A DNA stretch of 64,000 bases from Actinobacteria bacterium OV320 (GCA_001298545.1 LJCX01000027.1:186001-250000), one strand, 5' to 3'. Shown: positions 16,473 to 26,162, numbered from the stretch's first letter. The notes: generated from the sequence alone by a model not told the origin. Numbers and translations are program-made.

Positions 16473-17630
16473 ATGCCCAGCTTCCCCAGCAGAAGGCGCC
16501 TGCTCACCACCGGTGCCGGTGCCGCCCTCGGCCTCGGCGCGCTCGGCGCCGCCGCCACCCCGGCATCCGCCACCCCGGCATCCTCCCCGGCGTCGGCCGC
16601 TCCCGCGCGGGCCTCCGGCGCCGAGGAGGGAAGGTCCCTCGACGAGCTGTACCGGGCCGCGCTCGCGGAAGGCGGCAGGCTCGTCGTCTACGCCGGTGGC
16701 GACACACCGACGCAGCAGGACGGCACCAAGGCCGCGTTCCTGAAGCGCTTCCCGGACATCGACCTGAAGCTGATCGTCGACTACAGCAAGTACCACGACG
16801 TACGCATCGACAACCAGCTCGCCACCGGCACCCTCGTGCCCGACGTCGTCCAGCTCCAGACCCTCCAGGACTTCGACCGCTGGAAGGCCCAGGGCCGCCT
16901 GCTGTCGTACCGGCCGGCCGGGTTCTCGAAGGTGCACGACCGGTTCAAGGACCCGCAGGGCGCCTGGGTGGCGATCGCGGCGATCGGCTTCGGCTTCATG
17001 TACGGGACGGACGCGGTGGGCACGGACGCGCCGCGCACCCCGCTGGACCTGCTCGACCCGAAGTGGAAGGGAAGGATCGCCTCGTCGTTCCCGCACGACG
17101 ACGACGCGGTGCTCTATCTGTACTCGCTCTACGTCGAGCACTACGGCTGGGACTGGGCGGCCCGGCTGGCCGCACAGGACGTCCGGTTCGCGCGCGGCAG
17201 CAACTCCCCCGGTGACGCGGTACGCGCCGGGCAGTACGCGATCGGCGTCGGCGGCTCCGGCGCACCGCTCGGCACCGGCCCGGTGAAGTGGGTGCTGCCG
17301 GACAGCGCCCCGTTCATGGCGTGGGGGCAGCGGGCGGCGATCCTCGAGCAGGCCGCCCACCGCACGGCCGCCAAGCTCTACCTCAACTGGCAGTTGTCCA
17401 CGGCCACCCAGCAGGCGTCCTTCAACGGCTGGTCGGTGCGCACCGACATCGCTCCCCCGGCCGGCCTGAAGCCGGTCTGGGAGTACCGCAACGCCAACCT
17501 CGACGGCTTCCCCCGATTCATGTCCGACCGAGCCGGGGTGGAGCGGCTGAAGCAGACGTTCGCACTGTACTTCGGCGAGGTCGAGGGCGACCCGACGCCG
17601 GGCTTCCTCGGGCTGCGTCCGGGCGCCTGA
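16473..17630 (+). CDS. Tat-exported extracellular solute-binding protein (Fe3+/FutA-like)
   Basis: A 385-residue periplasmic-binding-type protein. The N-terminus has a twin-arginine signal (SRRRLLTTGAGAA) and an Ala/Pro-rich cleavage region to about residue 48. The mature part begins LDELYRAALAEGGRLVVYAG, characteristic of type 2 solute-binding proteins of the iron(III)/AfuA-FutA group, and continues with DLKLIVDYSKY and a Gly-rich ligand region. There is no lipobox, so it is secreted rather than a lipoprotein. There are no ABC permease or ATPase genes nearby, which makes it an orphan. ATG 16473 was chosen because the signal peptide starts there. Confidence 0.83.
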   Translation: MPSFPSRRRLLTTGAGAALGLGALGAAATPASATPASSPASAAPARASGAEEGRSLDELYRAALAEGGRLVVYAGGDTPTQQDGTKAAFLKRFPDIDLKLIVDYSKYHDVRIDNQLATGTLVPDVVQLQTLQDFDRWKAQGRLLSYRPAGFSKVHDRFKDPQGAWVAIAAIGFGFMYGTDAVGTDAPRTPLDLLDPKWKGRIASSFPHDDDAVLYLYSLYVEHYGWDWAARLAAQDVRFARGSNSPGDAVRAGQYAIGVGGSGAPLGTGPVKWVLPDSAPFMAWGQRAAILEQAAHRTAAKLYLNWQLSTATQQASFNGWSVRTDIAPPAGLKPVWEYRNANLDGFPRFMSDRAGVERLKQTFALYFGEVEGDPTPGFLGLRPGA

Positions 17631-17720
17631 CGCGACCCGGCCGTCCTCACACGGTCCCTACAGCTGCCGGATAGACTCGGGCCCCCTGTTCGAACGGATC
17701 ATCGTCCAAGGGGATCTGCC

Positions 17721-18971
17721 GTGTCCGACCGCGCTCCCGTCCACACCCCCGCGAGGGCGGCCCGCGGAAACCGGCCGACCGCCGACCTCCTCGCCCATCT
17801 CACCTTCTTCGTCGTCGTGGGCGCCGGCCTGGTCCGGCTGGTGCAGCTGCGGATCGGGCTGTGCTGGGACATCGTGAGCGTCAGCGGGCTGCTGGCGCTG
17901 GTGTACGCGGGCGGGCTCGCGGCCGGTGAGCGGCTGGGCCGGATCGGCCGGCACCTGTGGGTCGTGGTGCTGCTGGCGCTGTGGACCACGCTGGTCCTCC
18001 TCGCGCCCGCGTCGCTCACCGCCGCCTATGTGTGGTGCGCGCTGCCGCTGGCCTGCGCGGCCCTGCGGGTGCTCGGCCGGCGGGCGGCCGGGGCGGCGGT
18101 CGGCGCCCTCTCGGTCGTCCTCGCCGGTCAACTCGTGCGCAGCGCGGGGCAGTTCGATCCCGAGCTGGTGCTGATCCCGGTGGCGGCCATGTGGGGCACG
18201 GTCGCCCTCTACCGCGCCCAGCAGCGCGACGCGGCCGAACGGCTGCGACTGGTCGAGGAGTTGCGGGGCACCCGGGACGTACTGGCCCGGCAGCAGCGGC
18301 AGGCCGGGGTGCTGGCCGAGCGGGCCCGGATCGCCCGGGACCTGCACGACACATTGGCCCAGGAGCTCTCGGGCGGGGTGATGCTGCTCCAGGCCGCCGA
18401 CCGCGACTGGGACGCGACGCCGGAGGTGGCCCGGACCCGGATGCGGGCGGTCGCCGACGCACTGCACGCCAATCTCGCCGAGACCCGCAGGATCATCCGC
18501 GATCTGACGCCGTCCGCCGTGGACGAGGCCGGTCTGGAGGGCGCGCTGCGGCTGCTGTGCGCGCGGGCGGAGGCGGAGGGCGCGGCGGCCCGGGTGCGGT
18601 TCCTCTCGGCGGGCGAGCGCCGGCCGGTCCTGGACGGGCCCACGGCGGCGACCCTGTTCCGGGTGGCACAGAGCACGCTGGCCAATGTCCGCGAACACGC
18701 GCGCGCGGTGAACGTCCTGGTCACGCTGCACGGGTACGCGGACCGGACGGAGCTTGAAGTGCGCGACGACGGCGCGGGGTTCGAGACCGGCCGGGTCGGC
18801 GTCCCCGCCAGGGCCGTCCGGCGGCTCGGCATCCCGGCCGCCCGGGCGCGGCTGCGGGAGTGCGGCGGGGATCTCGTCGTGGGCAGCGTGCCGGGGCGCG
18901 GCACGTGCGTCCGGGCGACGGTGCCGGCCCTGGCGAAGAGCCGCTCGGCGGCTCAGGTGGCCGCCCGGTGA
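17721..18971 (+). CDS. Sensor histidine kinase, NarL/DesK type
   Basis: A 416-residue membrane histidine kinase. The N-terminal half has about five membrane segments (residues 25-150). The dimerisation and phosphorylation site ERARIARDLHDTLAQELSGG (HisKA_3) has its phospho-His in ARDLHD, and the ATPase domain has an N-box LFRVAQSTLANVREHARA and a G-box DDGAGF. It starts at GTG 17721, and a TAGACT element at 17672-17677 could be the -10. The stop overlaps the response regulator start by GTGA, so the two are translationally coupled. The signal sensed is unknown. Confidence 0.93.
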   Translation: MSDRAPVHTPARAARGNRPTADLLAHLTFFVVVGAGLVRLVQLRIGLCWDIVSVSGLLALVYAGGLAAGERLGRIGRHLWVVVLLALWTTLVLLAPASLTAAYVWCALPLACAALRVLGRRAAGAAVGALSVVLAGQLVRSAGQFDPELVLIPVAAMWGTVALYRAQQRDAAERLRLVEELRGTRDVLARQQRQAGVLAERARIARDLHDTLAQELSGGVMLLQAADRDWDATPEVARTRMRAVADALHANLAETRRIIRDLTPSAVDEAGLEGALRLLCARAEAEGAAARVRFLSAGERRPVLDGPTAATLFRVAQSTLANVREHARAVNVLVTLHGYADRTELEVRDDGAGFETGRVGVPARAVRRLGIPAARARLRECGGDLVVGSVPGRGTCVRATVPALAKSRSAAQVAAR

Positions 18972-19612
18972 GCGGTGCGCCGTTGCGTCTGCTGGTGGCG
19001 GACGACCACGCCGTCGTCAGGGCGGGGCTGCGCGCGCTGCTGGAGGGCGAGCCGGATCTCGAGGTGGCCACCGAGGCGGGGTCCGGGGAGGACGCCGTAC
19101 GGCTCGCGGCGCGATTGCGGCCGGACCTGGTGCTGATGGACCTGCGGTTCGGGAGCGGCGCCGGCATCGACGGGGTGGAGGCGGTGCGCAGGATCGCCGC
19201 CGAGGCGCCGGGGATCCCGGTGGTGGTGCTGACGAGCTATTCGGGCCGGGCCGACGTGGTGCGCGCGCTGGAGGCGGGTGCCCGGGGCGATGTGCTGAAG
19301 GCGGGGCCACCGCAGGAGCTGTTCCGGGCGGTACGGGGTGCCGCGGCCGGTGCGCTCGGGCTGGCGTCGGAGGTGGTGGGCGAGCTGGTCGCCCAGGACC
19401 CGTCTCCACGGCGGGAGTTGAGCGGGCGGGAGGTGGAGGTGGTGCGGCTGCTCGCGGAGGGGCTGAGCAACCGGGCGATCGCCGAGGCGCTGTTCCTGAG
19501 CGAGGCGACCGTCAAGACGCACCTGGTACGGGTCTACCGCAAGCTGGGTGCGGACAACCGGGCGGCGGCGGTGTCGGAGGCGGTACGCAGGGGGCTGCTG
19601 GACCTGGCGTAG
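18968..19612 (+). CDS. LuxR/NarL-family response regulator
   Basis: A 214-residue cytoplasmic partner of the kinase just upstream (GTGA overlap at 18968-18971). The receiver domain has ADDH acidic residues, the phospho-acceptor Asp in VLMDLRFG, Thr/Ser in VLTSYS and Lys in VLKAGPPQ. The C-terminal LuxR HTH is RELSGREVEVVRLLAEGLSN followed by RAIAEALFLSEATVKTHLVR. GLKAG-type spacing is normal. Targets are unknown; the MFS exporter downstream is on the other strand. Confidence 0.94.
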   Translation: MSGAPLRLLVADDHAVVRAGLRALLEGEPDLEVATEAGSGEDAVRLAARLRPDLVLMDLRFGSGAGIDGVEAVRRIAAEAPGIPVVVLTSYSGRADVVRALEAGARGDVLKAGPPQELFRAVRGAAAGALGLASEVVGELVAQDPSPRRELSGREVEVVRLLAEGLSNRAIAEALFLSEATVKTHLVRVYRKLGADNRAAAVSEAVRRGLLDLA

Positions 19613-19640
19613 CGCGGGGGCGCACGCAGTGGAGGCGGCA

Positions 19641-19674
19641 CGGAGGGGGCGACCTGCCGCGGTCGCCCCCTCCG
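19641..19674. terminator. Strong bidirectional hairpin terminator
   Basis: A perfect 14-bp stem, CGGAGGGGGCGACC / GGTCGCCCCCTCCG, with a 6-base loop lies between the converging response regulator and MFS genes. Confidence 0.85.
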
Positions 19675-19679
19675 GTGTC

Positions 19680-21137
19680 TCAGACCTTGGCCTGCTCGGG
19701 CGCGGCGCTCTGCTCGGTCGCGTCCCCGCCGGCCGCCGCGGCGCGGGCGGCGGGGATGACGGCGGCGATGGCCGCGGAGATCAGGGCGAGCGCGCCGCCG
19801 ACCAGGAGCGCGGTGCGGAAGCCGTCCTCGGAGGCGAAGGTGTGGCCGCCCATGGTCGTGGTCATCTGGGAGAGGATCACGCCGATGACGGCGGAGCCGA
19901 TCGAAGTGCCGAGCGAACGCATGAGGGTGTTGAAGCCGTTGGCGGCGGCGGTCTCGGTGAGCGGGACCGAGCTCATGATCAGGGCGGGCATGGCGCCGTA
20001 GGCGAGGCCCACACCACCGCTGGTGATGAGCGTGACCACCATGACACCCCAGGCGGACCCCATCAGCGCCAGGGAGACGAAGTAGCCGGCGGCCAGCACC
20101 AGGGCACCGCAGACCAGGGTGAACTTCGGACCGCGGGCGTTGGTGAGCTTTCCGCCGAGCGGGGAGATCAGCATCATCATCAGGCCGCCGGGCGCCATCC
20201 ACAGGCCGGCCGCGAGCATCGACTGGCCGAGGCCGTAGCCGGTGGCCTCCGGGAACTGGAGGAGCTGCGGCATCACCAGCATGCTCGCGTACATGCCGAA
20301 GCCGATGAAGACCGAGGCGAGGTTGGTGAGGAGCACCCGGGGGCGGGCCGTGGTGCGCAGGTCGATCAGCGGGTCGGTGGTGCGCACCTCCCACACGCCC
20401 CAGCCGACGAGGGCGACGACGGCGGCGGCGAACAGAGTGAGCGTGGTGCCCGAGGCCCAGCCCCAGTCGGCGCCCTTGGAGACCGCGAGCAGCAGCGAGA
20501 CCAGACCGACGCCGAGGCCGATCGCGCCGGGCAGGTCGAACCGCTGACCCTTGGCGCCGGCCGGGGCGTCAGGGACGAGCAGGAAGATCAGGACGGCGAC
20601 GACGGCGGCCAGGGCGGCGGAGCCCCAGAACAGCACCCGCCAGTTCGCGTACTGGGCGACCGCGGCGGCCAGCGGCAGGCCGATGGCGCCGCCGATGCCC
20701 ATGGAGGCGCTGACCAGCGCGATGGAGCCGCTGAGCTTCTCGGCCGGTACGACGTCCCGCAGCAGCGCGATGCCGAGGGGCACCATGCCCATGCCCATGC
20801 CCTGGAGACCGCGCCCCACGATCATCGTCACGACGTCGGAGGCGAACGCGCACACCACCGAGCCCACGATCAGCGGCACGGAACAGGCGAGCAGCATCCG
20901 GCGCTTGCCCAGCAGATCGCCGAGGCGGCCGACGACGGGCACGCACACGGCGGCCACCAGCAGGGTGACCGTGATCACCCAGGCCGCGTTCGAGGACGAG
21001 GTGTCCAGGATCTGCGGCAGCTCGGCGATGAGCGGGGTGACCAGCGTCTGCATGATCGCCGCGGTGGTGCCGGCGAAGGCCAGCGTGGCGATCACGGCAC
21101 CTGGCCGGGCCGTGGGCTGGAGAGCGGGGGCGCCCAT
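19680..21137 (-). CDS. MFS drug exporter, DHA2 (EmrB/QacA) type
   Basis: A 485-residue inner-membrane antiporter with about 14 hydrophobic segments, a motif-A equivalent (GRLGDLLGKRRML) after TM2 and motif-C-like glycines around SASMGIGGAIGLPLA. ATG 21137 is preceded by GAGGAGTCCC. It is divergent from a MarR-family regulator at 21306, the standard layout for repressor-controlled multidrug efflux. The long in-frame stretch upstream of 21137 is not coding. Confidence 0.92.
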   Translation of the reverse strand: MGAPALQPTARPGAVIATLAFAGTTAAIMQTLVTPLIAELPQILDTSSSNAAWVITVTLLVAAVCVPVVGRLGDLLGKRRMLLACSVPLIVGSVVCAFASDVVTMIVGRGLQGMGMGMVPLGIALLRDVVPAEKLSGSIALVSASMGIGGAIGLPLAAAVAQYANWRVLFWGSAALAAVVAVLIFLLVPDAPAGAKGQRFDLPGAIGLGVGLVSLLLAVSKGADWGWASGTTLTLFAAAVVALVGWGVWEVRTTDPLIDLRTTARPRVLLTNLASVFIGFGMYASMLVMPQLLQFPEATGYGLGQSMLAAGLWMAPGGLMMMLISPLGGKLTNARGPKFTLVCGALVLAAGYFVSLALMGSAWGVMVVTLITSGGVGLAYGAMPALIMSSVPLTETAAANGFNTLMRSLGTSIGSAVIGVILSQMTTTMGGHTFASEDGFRTALLVGGALALISAAIAAVIPAARAAAAGGDATEQSAAPEQAKV

Positions 21138-21206
21138 GAGGGACTCCTCGACTTGGGATGTGCGGTGAAGGTCCGCGGGAAGGGTCTGCGCGCAGCACGC
21201 GAAGGA

Positions 21207-21240
21207 TGTGCATCGTACATGTCGTGTGTATCGAGCACAT
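21207..21240. promoter_or_regulatory. Direct repeats in the MFS/MarR divergent promoter
   Basis: TGTGCATCGTACAT (21207-21220) and TGTGTATCGAGCACAT (21225-21240) share TGTG-N-ATCG-N2-CA. Each is partly symmetrical (TGTG...CACA-like) and they are 18 bp apart. They are a plausible MarR operator pair controlling both genes. Confidence 0.5.
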
Positions 21241-21305
21241 GCTGTGGCCCGTGCACAGCGGTGTGCCAGGATGGTGCGGGCGCACGGAAGCAGGAGGTCG
21301 GGCAC

Positions 21306-21761
21306 ATGGACACGCCGACACACGAGGTCGAGTACGAGCAGATGCTGCTCAGCCGCCACACGTTCCTGAACCAGCGGGGCGGCCGCCGCAAGAACAGCCT
21401 CATGGAGCGCAGCGCCTACATCCTGCTCAGCCGGATCCGGGTCCAGGGACCCATGTCGATCGGGGAACTCAGCGAGGCCTTCGGCCTGGACGCCTCCACC
21501 CTGAACCGGCAGACCGCGGCGGCCGTGCGGGCGGGGCTCATCGAGCGGATCCCCGACCCGGAGGGCGGGATGGCCCGCAAGTTCCGGCTCACCGACGAGG
21601 GCACGCGCCTGCTGGACTCGGAGCGCGAGGGGATCGTGGACATCCTGGACCAGGTGATGACCGACTGGCCGGACGAGGACATCGCCGCCTTCGCGGGCTA
21701 TCTACGGCGCTTCAACTACGGCATCGAGGCCATCGGCGGCCGCCCCTGGCCACGCCCGTGA
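21306..21761 (+). CDS. MarR-family regulator
   Basis: A 151-residue winged-helix dimeric regulator. Recognition elements are GPMSIGELSEAFGLDASTLN followed by RQTAAAVRAGLIER, and the wing DPEGGMARKFRLTDEGTRLL. It is divergent from the MFS exporter and is its likely ligand-responsive repressor. ATG 21306 follows AGGAGGTCGGGC at a usual distance. Confidence 0.93.
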   Translation: MDTPTHEVEYEQMLLSRHTFLNQRGGRRKNSLMERSAYILLSRIRVQGPMSIGELSEAFGLDASTLNRQTAAAVRAGLIERIPDPEGGMARKFRLTDEGTRLLDSEREGIVDILDQVMTDWPDEDIAAFAGYLRRFNYGIEAIGGRPWPRP

Positions 21762-21831
21762 CGGCGCGGCGCATCCCGGCCGGATGACCTCGTCGCCGTC
21801 GCCGCGCCGGCCATGGCCGCAGGCGGCGGTG

Positions 21832-22311
21832 CTACGACGCGCCGGGCGCCGCGCTCGGGCCCGTGGAGCCCAGCTGCCGGATGGTCCCGCCGAGCACGGG
21901 CCGCAACCGCGTCAGTATCTGTGGCTGCGCGCTGACGACCCAGCGGGAACCCACGAGGTACTGGCCCCCGTAGATGCTCGCGGACTCGAGCCATGTCTCC
22001 TTGTACTGCTCCTCGGGGAAGGTGGTGATGAGGTAGTCGGATTCCTCGGTGTGGCAGACGCCCTGGCGCAGCTCGTCGGCGTCGATACGGATCTTGGCCG
22101 TGCAGCCGGTCAGTCCGGCGATCACCTCGACCTTCGCCGGTGCCACGACGCCGGCCGCGGGAGCGGCGGTGACCGCGGTCGGCGCGGGTGTGCCCTTCTC
22201 GGCGGTGGCCTCGCTCCCGGCGCCGCTGCACGCGGTGGCGAAGGAGAGCAGGGCCAGGCTGCCTGCCAGTGCGGCACCGCGCACGAGGCGGGCCGTGGAC
22301 TGCTGAAGCAC
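21832..22311 (-). CDS. Small secreted lipoprotein, function unknown
   Basis: A 159-residue product with a type II signal peptide: Arg near the N-terminus, the hydrophobic stretch GAALAGSLALLSFATAC and a lipobox ending at Cys about 28. The mature part begins with an Ala/Thr/Pro linker, then a compact domain with two further cysteines (GLTGCTAK, QGVCHTEESDY) that could form a disulfide. I chose GTG 22311, which has GGAG six bases upstream, over an ATG at 22344. I do not recognise the family. Confidence 0.8.
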   Translation of the reverse strand: MLQQSTARLVRGAALAGSLALLSFATACSGAGSEATAEKGTPAPTAVTAAPAAGVVAPAKVEVIAGLTGCTAKIRIDADELRQGVCHTEESDYLITTFPEEQYKETWLESASIYGGQYLVGSRWVVSAQPQILTRLRPVLGGTIRQLGSTGPSAAPGAS

Positions 22312-22526
22312 GTACAACTCCGTGGTCGGCGCTCTTCCCGTCACCTCCCGTGGGCGCGCCTGCCGACGGCCCGTGGACGGGCGTTCGGCAAGGGGTACGG
22401 GTGGGCGCCGGCGCCCGTTCAGCCCCGCGTCCAGGACCGGCGTGCTCCCCGGCCGGCATCACCACCCGCCCGGGCCGAGGACCTGTCTAAAGTTACAGAG
22501 AGATCACCACCTGCGCGGGAGTTCCC

Positions 22527-23648
22527 ATGACCGGTCCCCGTCGGACACGCCCCGCCGACGCCCTCGGAGCCATCGAGCCCCCGGGCAATGGCGAGACGGT
22601 CGTCGGTGTGCTGTCGGTGACGGTGCTGGTGGAGTTGCTCGGCGTCCTGTCCGGATCCGAGGTGTGGCTCCTCGGACTGCTGGTCTTCCTGCCGGGTACG
22701 GCGTCGGCGCTGTGCACCGTCCAGCAGACGAAGTTCGTCGCCGCCTGGACCACCCTGTTCGTCACCCTCACCCTGCTCGTACGGGCCGACGACAACGGCC
22801 GGTGGCTCGACCGGGCACTGCTGGTGCTGCTCACCCTCGCCCTGGGAGCCGCCTCCGTCTACGCCTGCCACCGGCGCATCGCGCGTGAGCACGAGATGCT
22901 GCGGCTGCGCTCCACCGCCGCCGCCATGCAGCGGCACATCCTGCACCCCCTGCCCCTGCTCACCGACGACGTGCTGGTCAACGGCGTCTATGAACCCGTG
23001 CAGGAGGACCGGCTCGTCGGCGGTGACATCTACGACGTCGTGGCCTCGCCCTTCGGCACGCGCGTGCTGATCGGGGACGTGCAGGGCAAGGGGCTGGCCG
23101 CGGTGGGCGCCGCGTTCGCCGTCATCGGCGCCTTCCGTGAGGCGGCCCACCGGGAGCCCACGCTCACCGCGCTCGTCGACGCCCTGGACGCCGCGGTCGT
23201 CCGGCACAACTCCTACGCCGAACAGACCGGTGACGACGAGCGGTTCGTCACCGCCCTGATCATCGGCGTCGACGCGGGCACGGAGGCACAGGTCGTCAAC
23301 TGCGGGCACATTCCGCCCCGGTTGGTGCACGACGGGGCCGTCACCACACCGGCGGTGGACACCGGCGTCCCGCTCGGGCTCGCGGACCTGGCCGCCGAAC
23401 CCACCACGGTCGGGTGGTTCGCGTTCCCGGCCGGTTCCACGCTGGTGCTGACCACCGACGGCCTCACCGAGACGCGCGCCCACGACGGCACCTTCTACCC
23501 GGTCGACGAGCGTCTGATGAAACACCTCGACCTCTCCCCCACCGAGCTCCCCCTGGCCCTGCACGAAGACGCGCGCGCGTACGCCGGGTACGACCGCCGG
23601 CACGACGACGTCGCCGTGCTGACCGTCCGCCGGTCACCGCGTCACTGA
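22527..23648 (+). CDS. Membrane PP2C-type (SpoIIE/RsbU) serine phosphatase
   Basis: A 373-residue protein with four hydrophobic helices in residues 25-115, then a SpoIIE phosphatase domain. The metal-binding acids are visible in RLVGGDIYDVV and LIGDVQGKG, then VNCGHIPPRLV, VLTTDGLTE and the terminal RRHDDVAVL. Such enzymes dephosphorylate anti-sigma-factor antagonists (RsbV-like); the partner is not local. An OmpR-type two-component pair follows 111 bases downstream on the same strand but need not be co-transcribed. Confidence 0.9.
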   Translation: MTGPRRTRPADALGAIEPPGNGETVVGVLSVTVLVELLGVLSGSEVWLLGLLVFLPGTASALCTVQQTKFVAAWTTLFVTLTLLVRADDNGRWLDRALLVLLTLALGAASVYACHRRIAREHEMLRLRSTAAAMQRHILHPLPLLTDDVLVNGVYEPVQEDRLVGGDIYDVVASPFGTRVLIGDVQGKGLAAVGAAFAVIGAFREAAHREPTLTALVDALDAAVVRHNSYAEQTGDDERFVTALIIGVDAGTEAQVVNCGHIPPRLVHDGAVTTPAVDTGVPLGLADLAAEPTTVGWFAFPAGSTLVLTTDGLTETRAHDGTFYPVDERLMKHLDLSPTELPLALHEDARAYAGYDRRHDDVAVLTVRRSPRH

Positions 23649-23759
23649 ACGCGGCCGCCGCCGACCGGGGGGCCCGTCCGCCCCCTGCCTCGTCCGTCCC
23701 ATGGCGCGCGCTCAGCTCGCGCACATGCTCCTCATGGTGAACGGAGGGAGGGTCGAGCC

Positions 23760-24485
23760 ATGTCTGGCGTCCCCGGTACCCGTACAGGCACGGTTCGCGT
23801 GCTGATAGTCGACGACGAGCCCGAGCTCACCGAGCTGCTGTCCGCCGCCGTGACCGAGGCGGGGTGGCGGTCCTTCGCGGCGGCCGACGGACGCAGCGCG
23901 CTGCGCATCGCGCGCGACTGCGCCCCCGACGTCGTCGTCCTCGACGGCATGCTGCCCGACGTCGACGGGGTCGAGGTACTGCGCAGGCTGCGCAGCGAGA
24001 ACACCCGGCTGCCCGTGCTGATGCTCACCGCACGCGATGCCCTGGAGCACCGCATCGACGGGCTGTCGGCCGGCGCGGACGACTACGTGACCAAGCCGTT
24101 CTCCCTGGAAGAGGTCGTGTTGCGGCTGCGCGCTCTGCTGCGCAGGTCCGGCCCCGGCGACAGCGCCGACCAGGGTCCCGTGCGGGTGCTGGGCGATCTC
24201 GTGCTGGCCGAGAGCACCCGCGAGGTGCGGCGCGGCGGAGTGCCGGTCCCGCTGACCACCAAGGAGTTCGACCTCCTCCGGTTCCTCATGAGCCACCCGC
24301 ATCAGGTGCTCAGCAAGGCCCAGATCCTCGACCACGTCTGGAACGCCTCCTTCGACGGCGAGGGGAACCTGGTCGAGGTCTACATCTACGGACTGCGCGC
24401 CAAGATCGACAAAGGGCGGGCGCCGATGATCCGTACCGTGCGCGGCGCCGGGTACGCGATCAGAGCCGCGGACGACGGGGCGTGA
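23760..24485 (+). CDS. OmpR/PhoB-family response regulator
   Basis: A 241-residue regulator. The receiver domain has acidic DDEPE, phospho-Asp in VVLDGMLPD, Thr in LMLTARD and Lys in YVTKPF. The C-terminal winged helix has PLTTKEFDLLRFLM and the recognition part LVEVYIYGLRAKID, RTVRGAGYAI. ATG 23760 follows GGAGGGAGGG. The stop overlaps the kinase start by GTGA. Confidence 0.95.
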   Translation: MSGVPGTRTGTVRVLIVDDEPELTELLSAAVTEAGWRSFAAADGRSALRIARDCAPDVVVLDGMLPDVDGVEVLRRLRSENTRLPVLMLTARDALEHRIDGLSAGADDYVTKPFSLEEVVLRLRALLRRSGPGDSADQGPVRVLGDLVLAESTREVRRGGVPVPLTTKEFDLLRFLMSHPHQVLSKAQILDHVWNASFDGEGNLVEVYIYGLRAKIDKGRAPMIRTVRGAGYAIRAADDGA

Positions 24486-25996
24486 CGGTCCTGCGGGGCC
24501 GGCGGCGCGGGGCGAGCCCGTCCGGCACCGGTCTGGGCCGGCGGTCCCTGCGGGTGCGCCTCGTGCTCTTCGTCTCCGTGACCCTGGTCGCCGTGTGCGC
24601 GGTCATGGCGCTCAGCACCGTCCTCGTCCAACGCGTCTATCTGCTCGGGGACCTGGACCAGCGTGTCACCGACGCCGCCGAGCGCAGCCAGGGCGGATTG
24701 CAGCGCCGTACGGGCGGTGCGACGGATCTGGGGTTCCTCAACGAGCGCGGGCAGCCGGCCGGAACCCTGGCGGCCCGGTTCGCCGACGGGGAGATCATCG
24801 CCGCCGAGGTGGTGACCGAGGACGGCCGTCAGCGGGTCCTCACCGCCGCTCAGCGTGCCGCGCTGAAGGGGATCACCGCGGACGGGTCGCTGCGCACCCG
24901 CGAACTTCCCGGCCTCGGCACGTACCGGGTGACCGCGCTCGGCGGCGACGGGGTGCCCGTCCTGGCCGGGCTCCCGATGGCCGACGTGCAGCAGGTGATC
25001 GACCGTCTCGTCGTCGTCGAGGCGGCGATCGCCGCCGTCGGACTGGCCACCGCGGCCTGCGCCTCCGCCGTCGTCATACGGCGGCAGCTGCGCCCGCTGG
25101 GCCGGGTCGCGGCCACCGCCGCCGAGGTCGCGCGGGTACCGCTGGACCGCGGCGAGGTCGCCGTCCTCGCCCGTGTCGCCGCGCGGGACACTGACCCCGG
25201 CACCGAGGCCGGCCAGGTCGGCGTCGTGCTCAACCAGCTGATCGACCACGTGGAGTCCTCGCTCGCCGAACGCCGGCGCACCGAGGAGCGCATGCGCCGG
25301 TTCCTCGCCGACGCCAGCCATGAACTGCGCACACCGCTCGCCTCGATCGCGGGGTACGCCGAGTACATGAACGGCGGCAACCGGACGATCGCGCCGGAGC
25401 TGGCCTGGCGTCGTGTCTGCGCCCAGTCGGCCCGGATGACCGGTCTGGTGGAGGATCTGCTGCTGCTCGCCCGCCTCGACGAGGGGCGGCCGCTCCGGCG
25501 GACCGAGGTGAACCTCGCGACGCTGGTGGCGGAGGCCGTCTGGGACGCGCAGGCCGCGGGAGGCGAGCACGACTGGCAGCTCGCGCTGCGCCTCGACGGG
25601 CCGGTGACGGTCGTCGCCGATCCGTCCCGGCTCCATCAGGTGGTGGCCAACCTGTTGGCCAACGCCCGTGTGCACACGCCGGCCGGCACCAAGGTCACCG
25701 TCGTCGTGGAGTCGCCGGCGGCCTCCCGATGCGTGATTCGCGTACGGGACGACGGTCCCGGCATCCCGCCCGGCCTGCTCCCCTCGATCTTCGAGCGGTT
25801 CACCCGGGCCGACGGCTCCCGCTCCCGCACGCCCGGCGAGGAGGGCGGCACGGGCCTGGGCCTGGCCATCGCGGCGGCCCTCACGGAGGCGCACGGCGGC
25901 CGGATCGACGTGGCGAGCGAACCGGGGCGAACCGAGTTCTCGGTGACGCTTCCGACGGCCGGCCGCTCCGCCGCCCCGTCCTCCCCGCAACTCTAA
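24482..25996 (+). CDS. Sensor histidine kinase (HAMP-HisKA-HATPase)
   Basis: A 504-residue membrane kinase. TM1 is at about residues 25-47 and the extracytoplasmic sensor at 48-180. TM2 (AIAAVGLATAACASAVVI) leads into a HAMP region. The phospho-His lies in FLADASHELRTPLASI, the N-box in VVANLLANARVHTP, and the G-boxes are DDGPGIPP and GGTGLGLAIA. It starts at GTG 24482, overlapping the response regulator stop, so the pair is coupled. The ligand is unknown. Confidence 0.94.
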   Translation: MTVLRGRRRGASPSGTGLGRRSLRVRLVLFVSVTLVAVCAVMALSTVLVQRVYLLGDLDQRVTDAAERSQGGLQRRTGGATDLGFLNERGQPAGTLAARFADGEIIAAEVVTEDGRQRVLTAAQRAALKGITADGSLRTRELPGLGTYRVTALGGDGVPVLAGLPMADVQQVIDRLVVVEAAIAAVGLATAACASAVVIRRQLRPLGRVAATAAEVARVPLDRGEVAVLARVAARDTDPGTEAGQVGVVLNQLIDHVESSLAERRRTEERMRRFLADASHELRTPLASIAGYAEYMNGGNRTIAPELAWRRVCAQSARMTGLVEDLLLLARLDEGRPLRRTEVNLATLVAEAVWDAQAAGGEHDWQLALRLDGPVTVVADPSRLHQVVANLLANARVHTPAGTKVTVVVESPAASRCVIRVRDDGPGIPPGLLPSIFERFTRADGSRSRTPGEEGGTGLGLAIAAALTEAHGGRIDVASEPGRTEFSVTLPTAGRSAAPSSPQL

Positions 25997-26162
25997 GGAC
26001 TCTCACAGAACCGCAGTTCGGACCGTGTGCGCAGGCCCCGCGCGCACCGATCGCGACGGCCGTCCGGTCACCGCTTCAGGCCTGCCTCAGCCGGCTCCTC
26101 CAGAGTGATCACCCGGCGGCCGTTCAGCGGGGACGTGCCCCTGACGAAGGGAATCAGCGACG

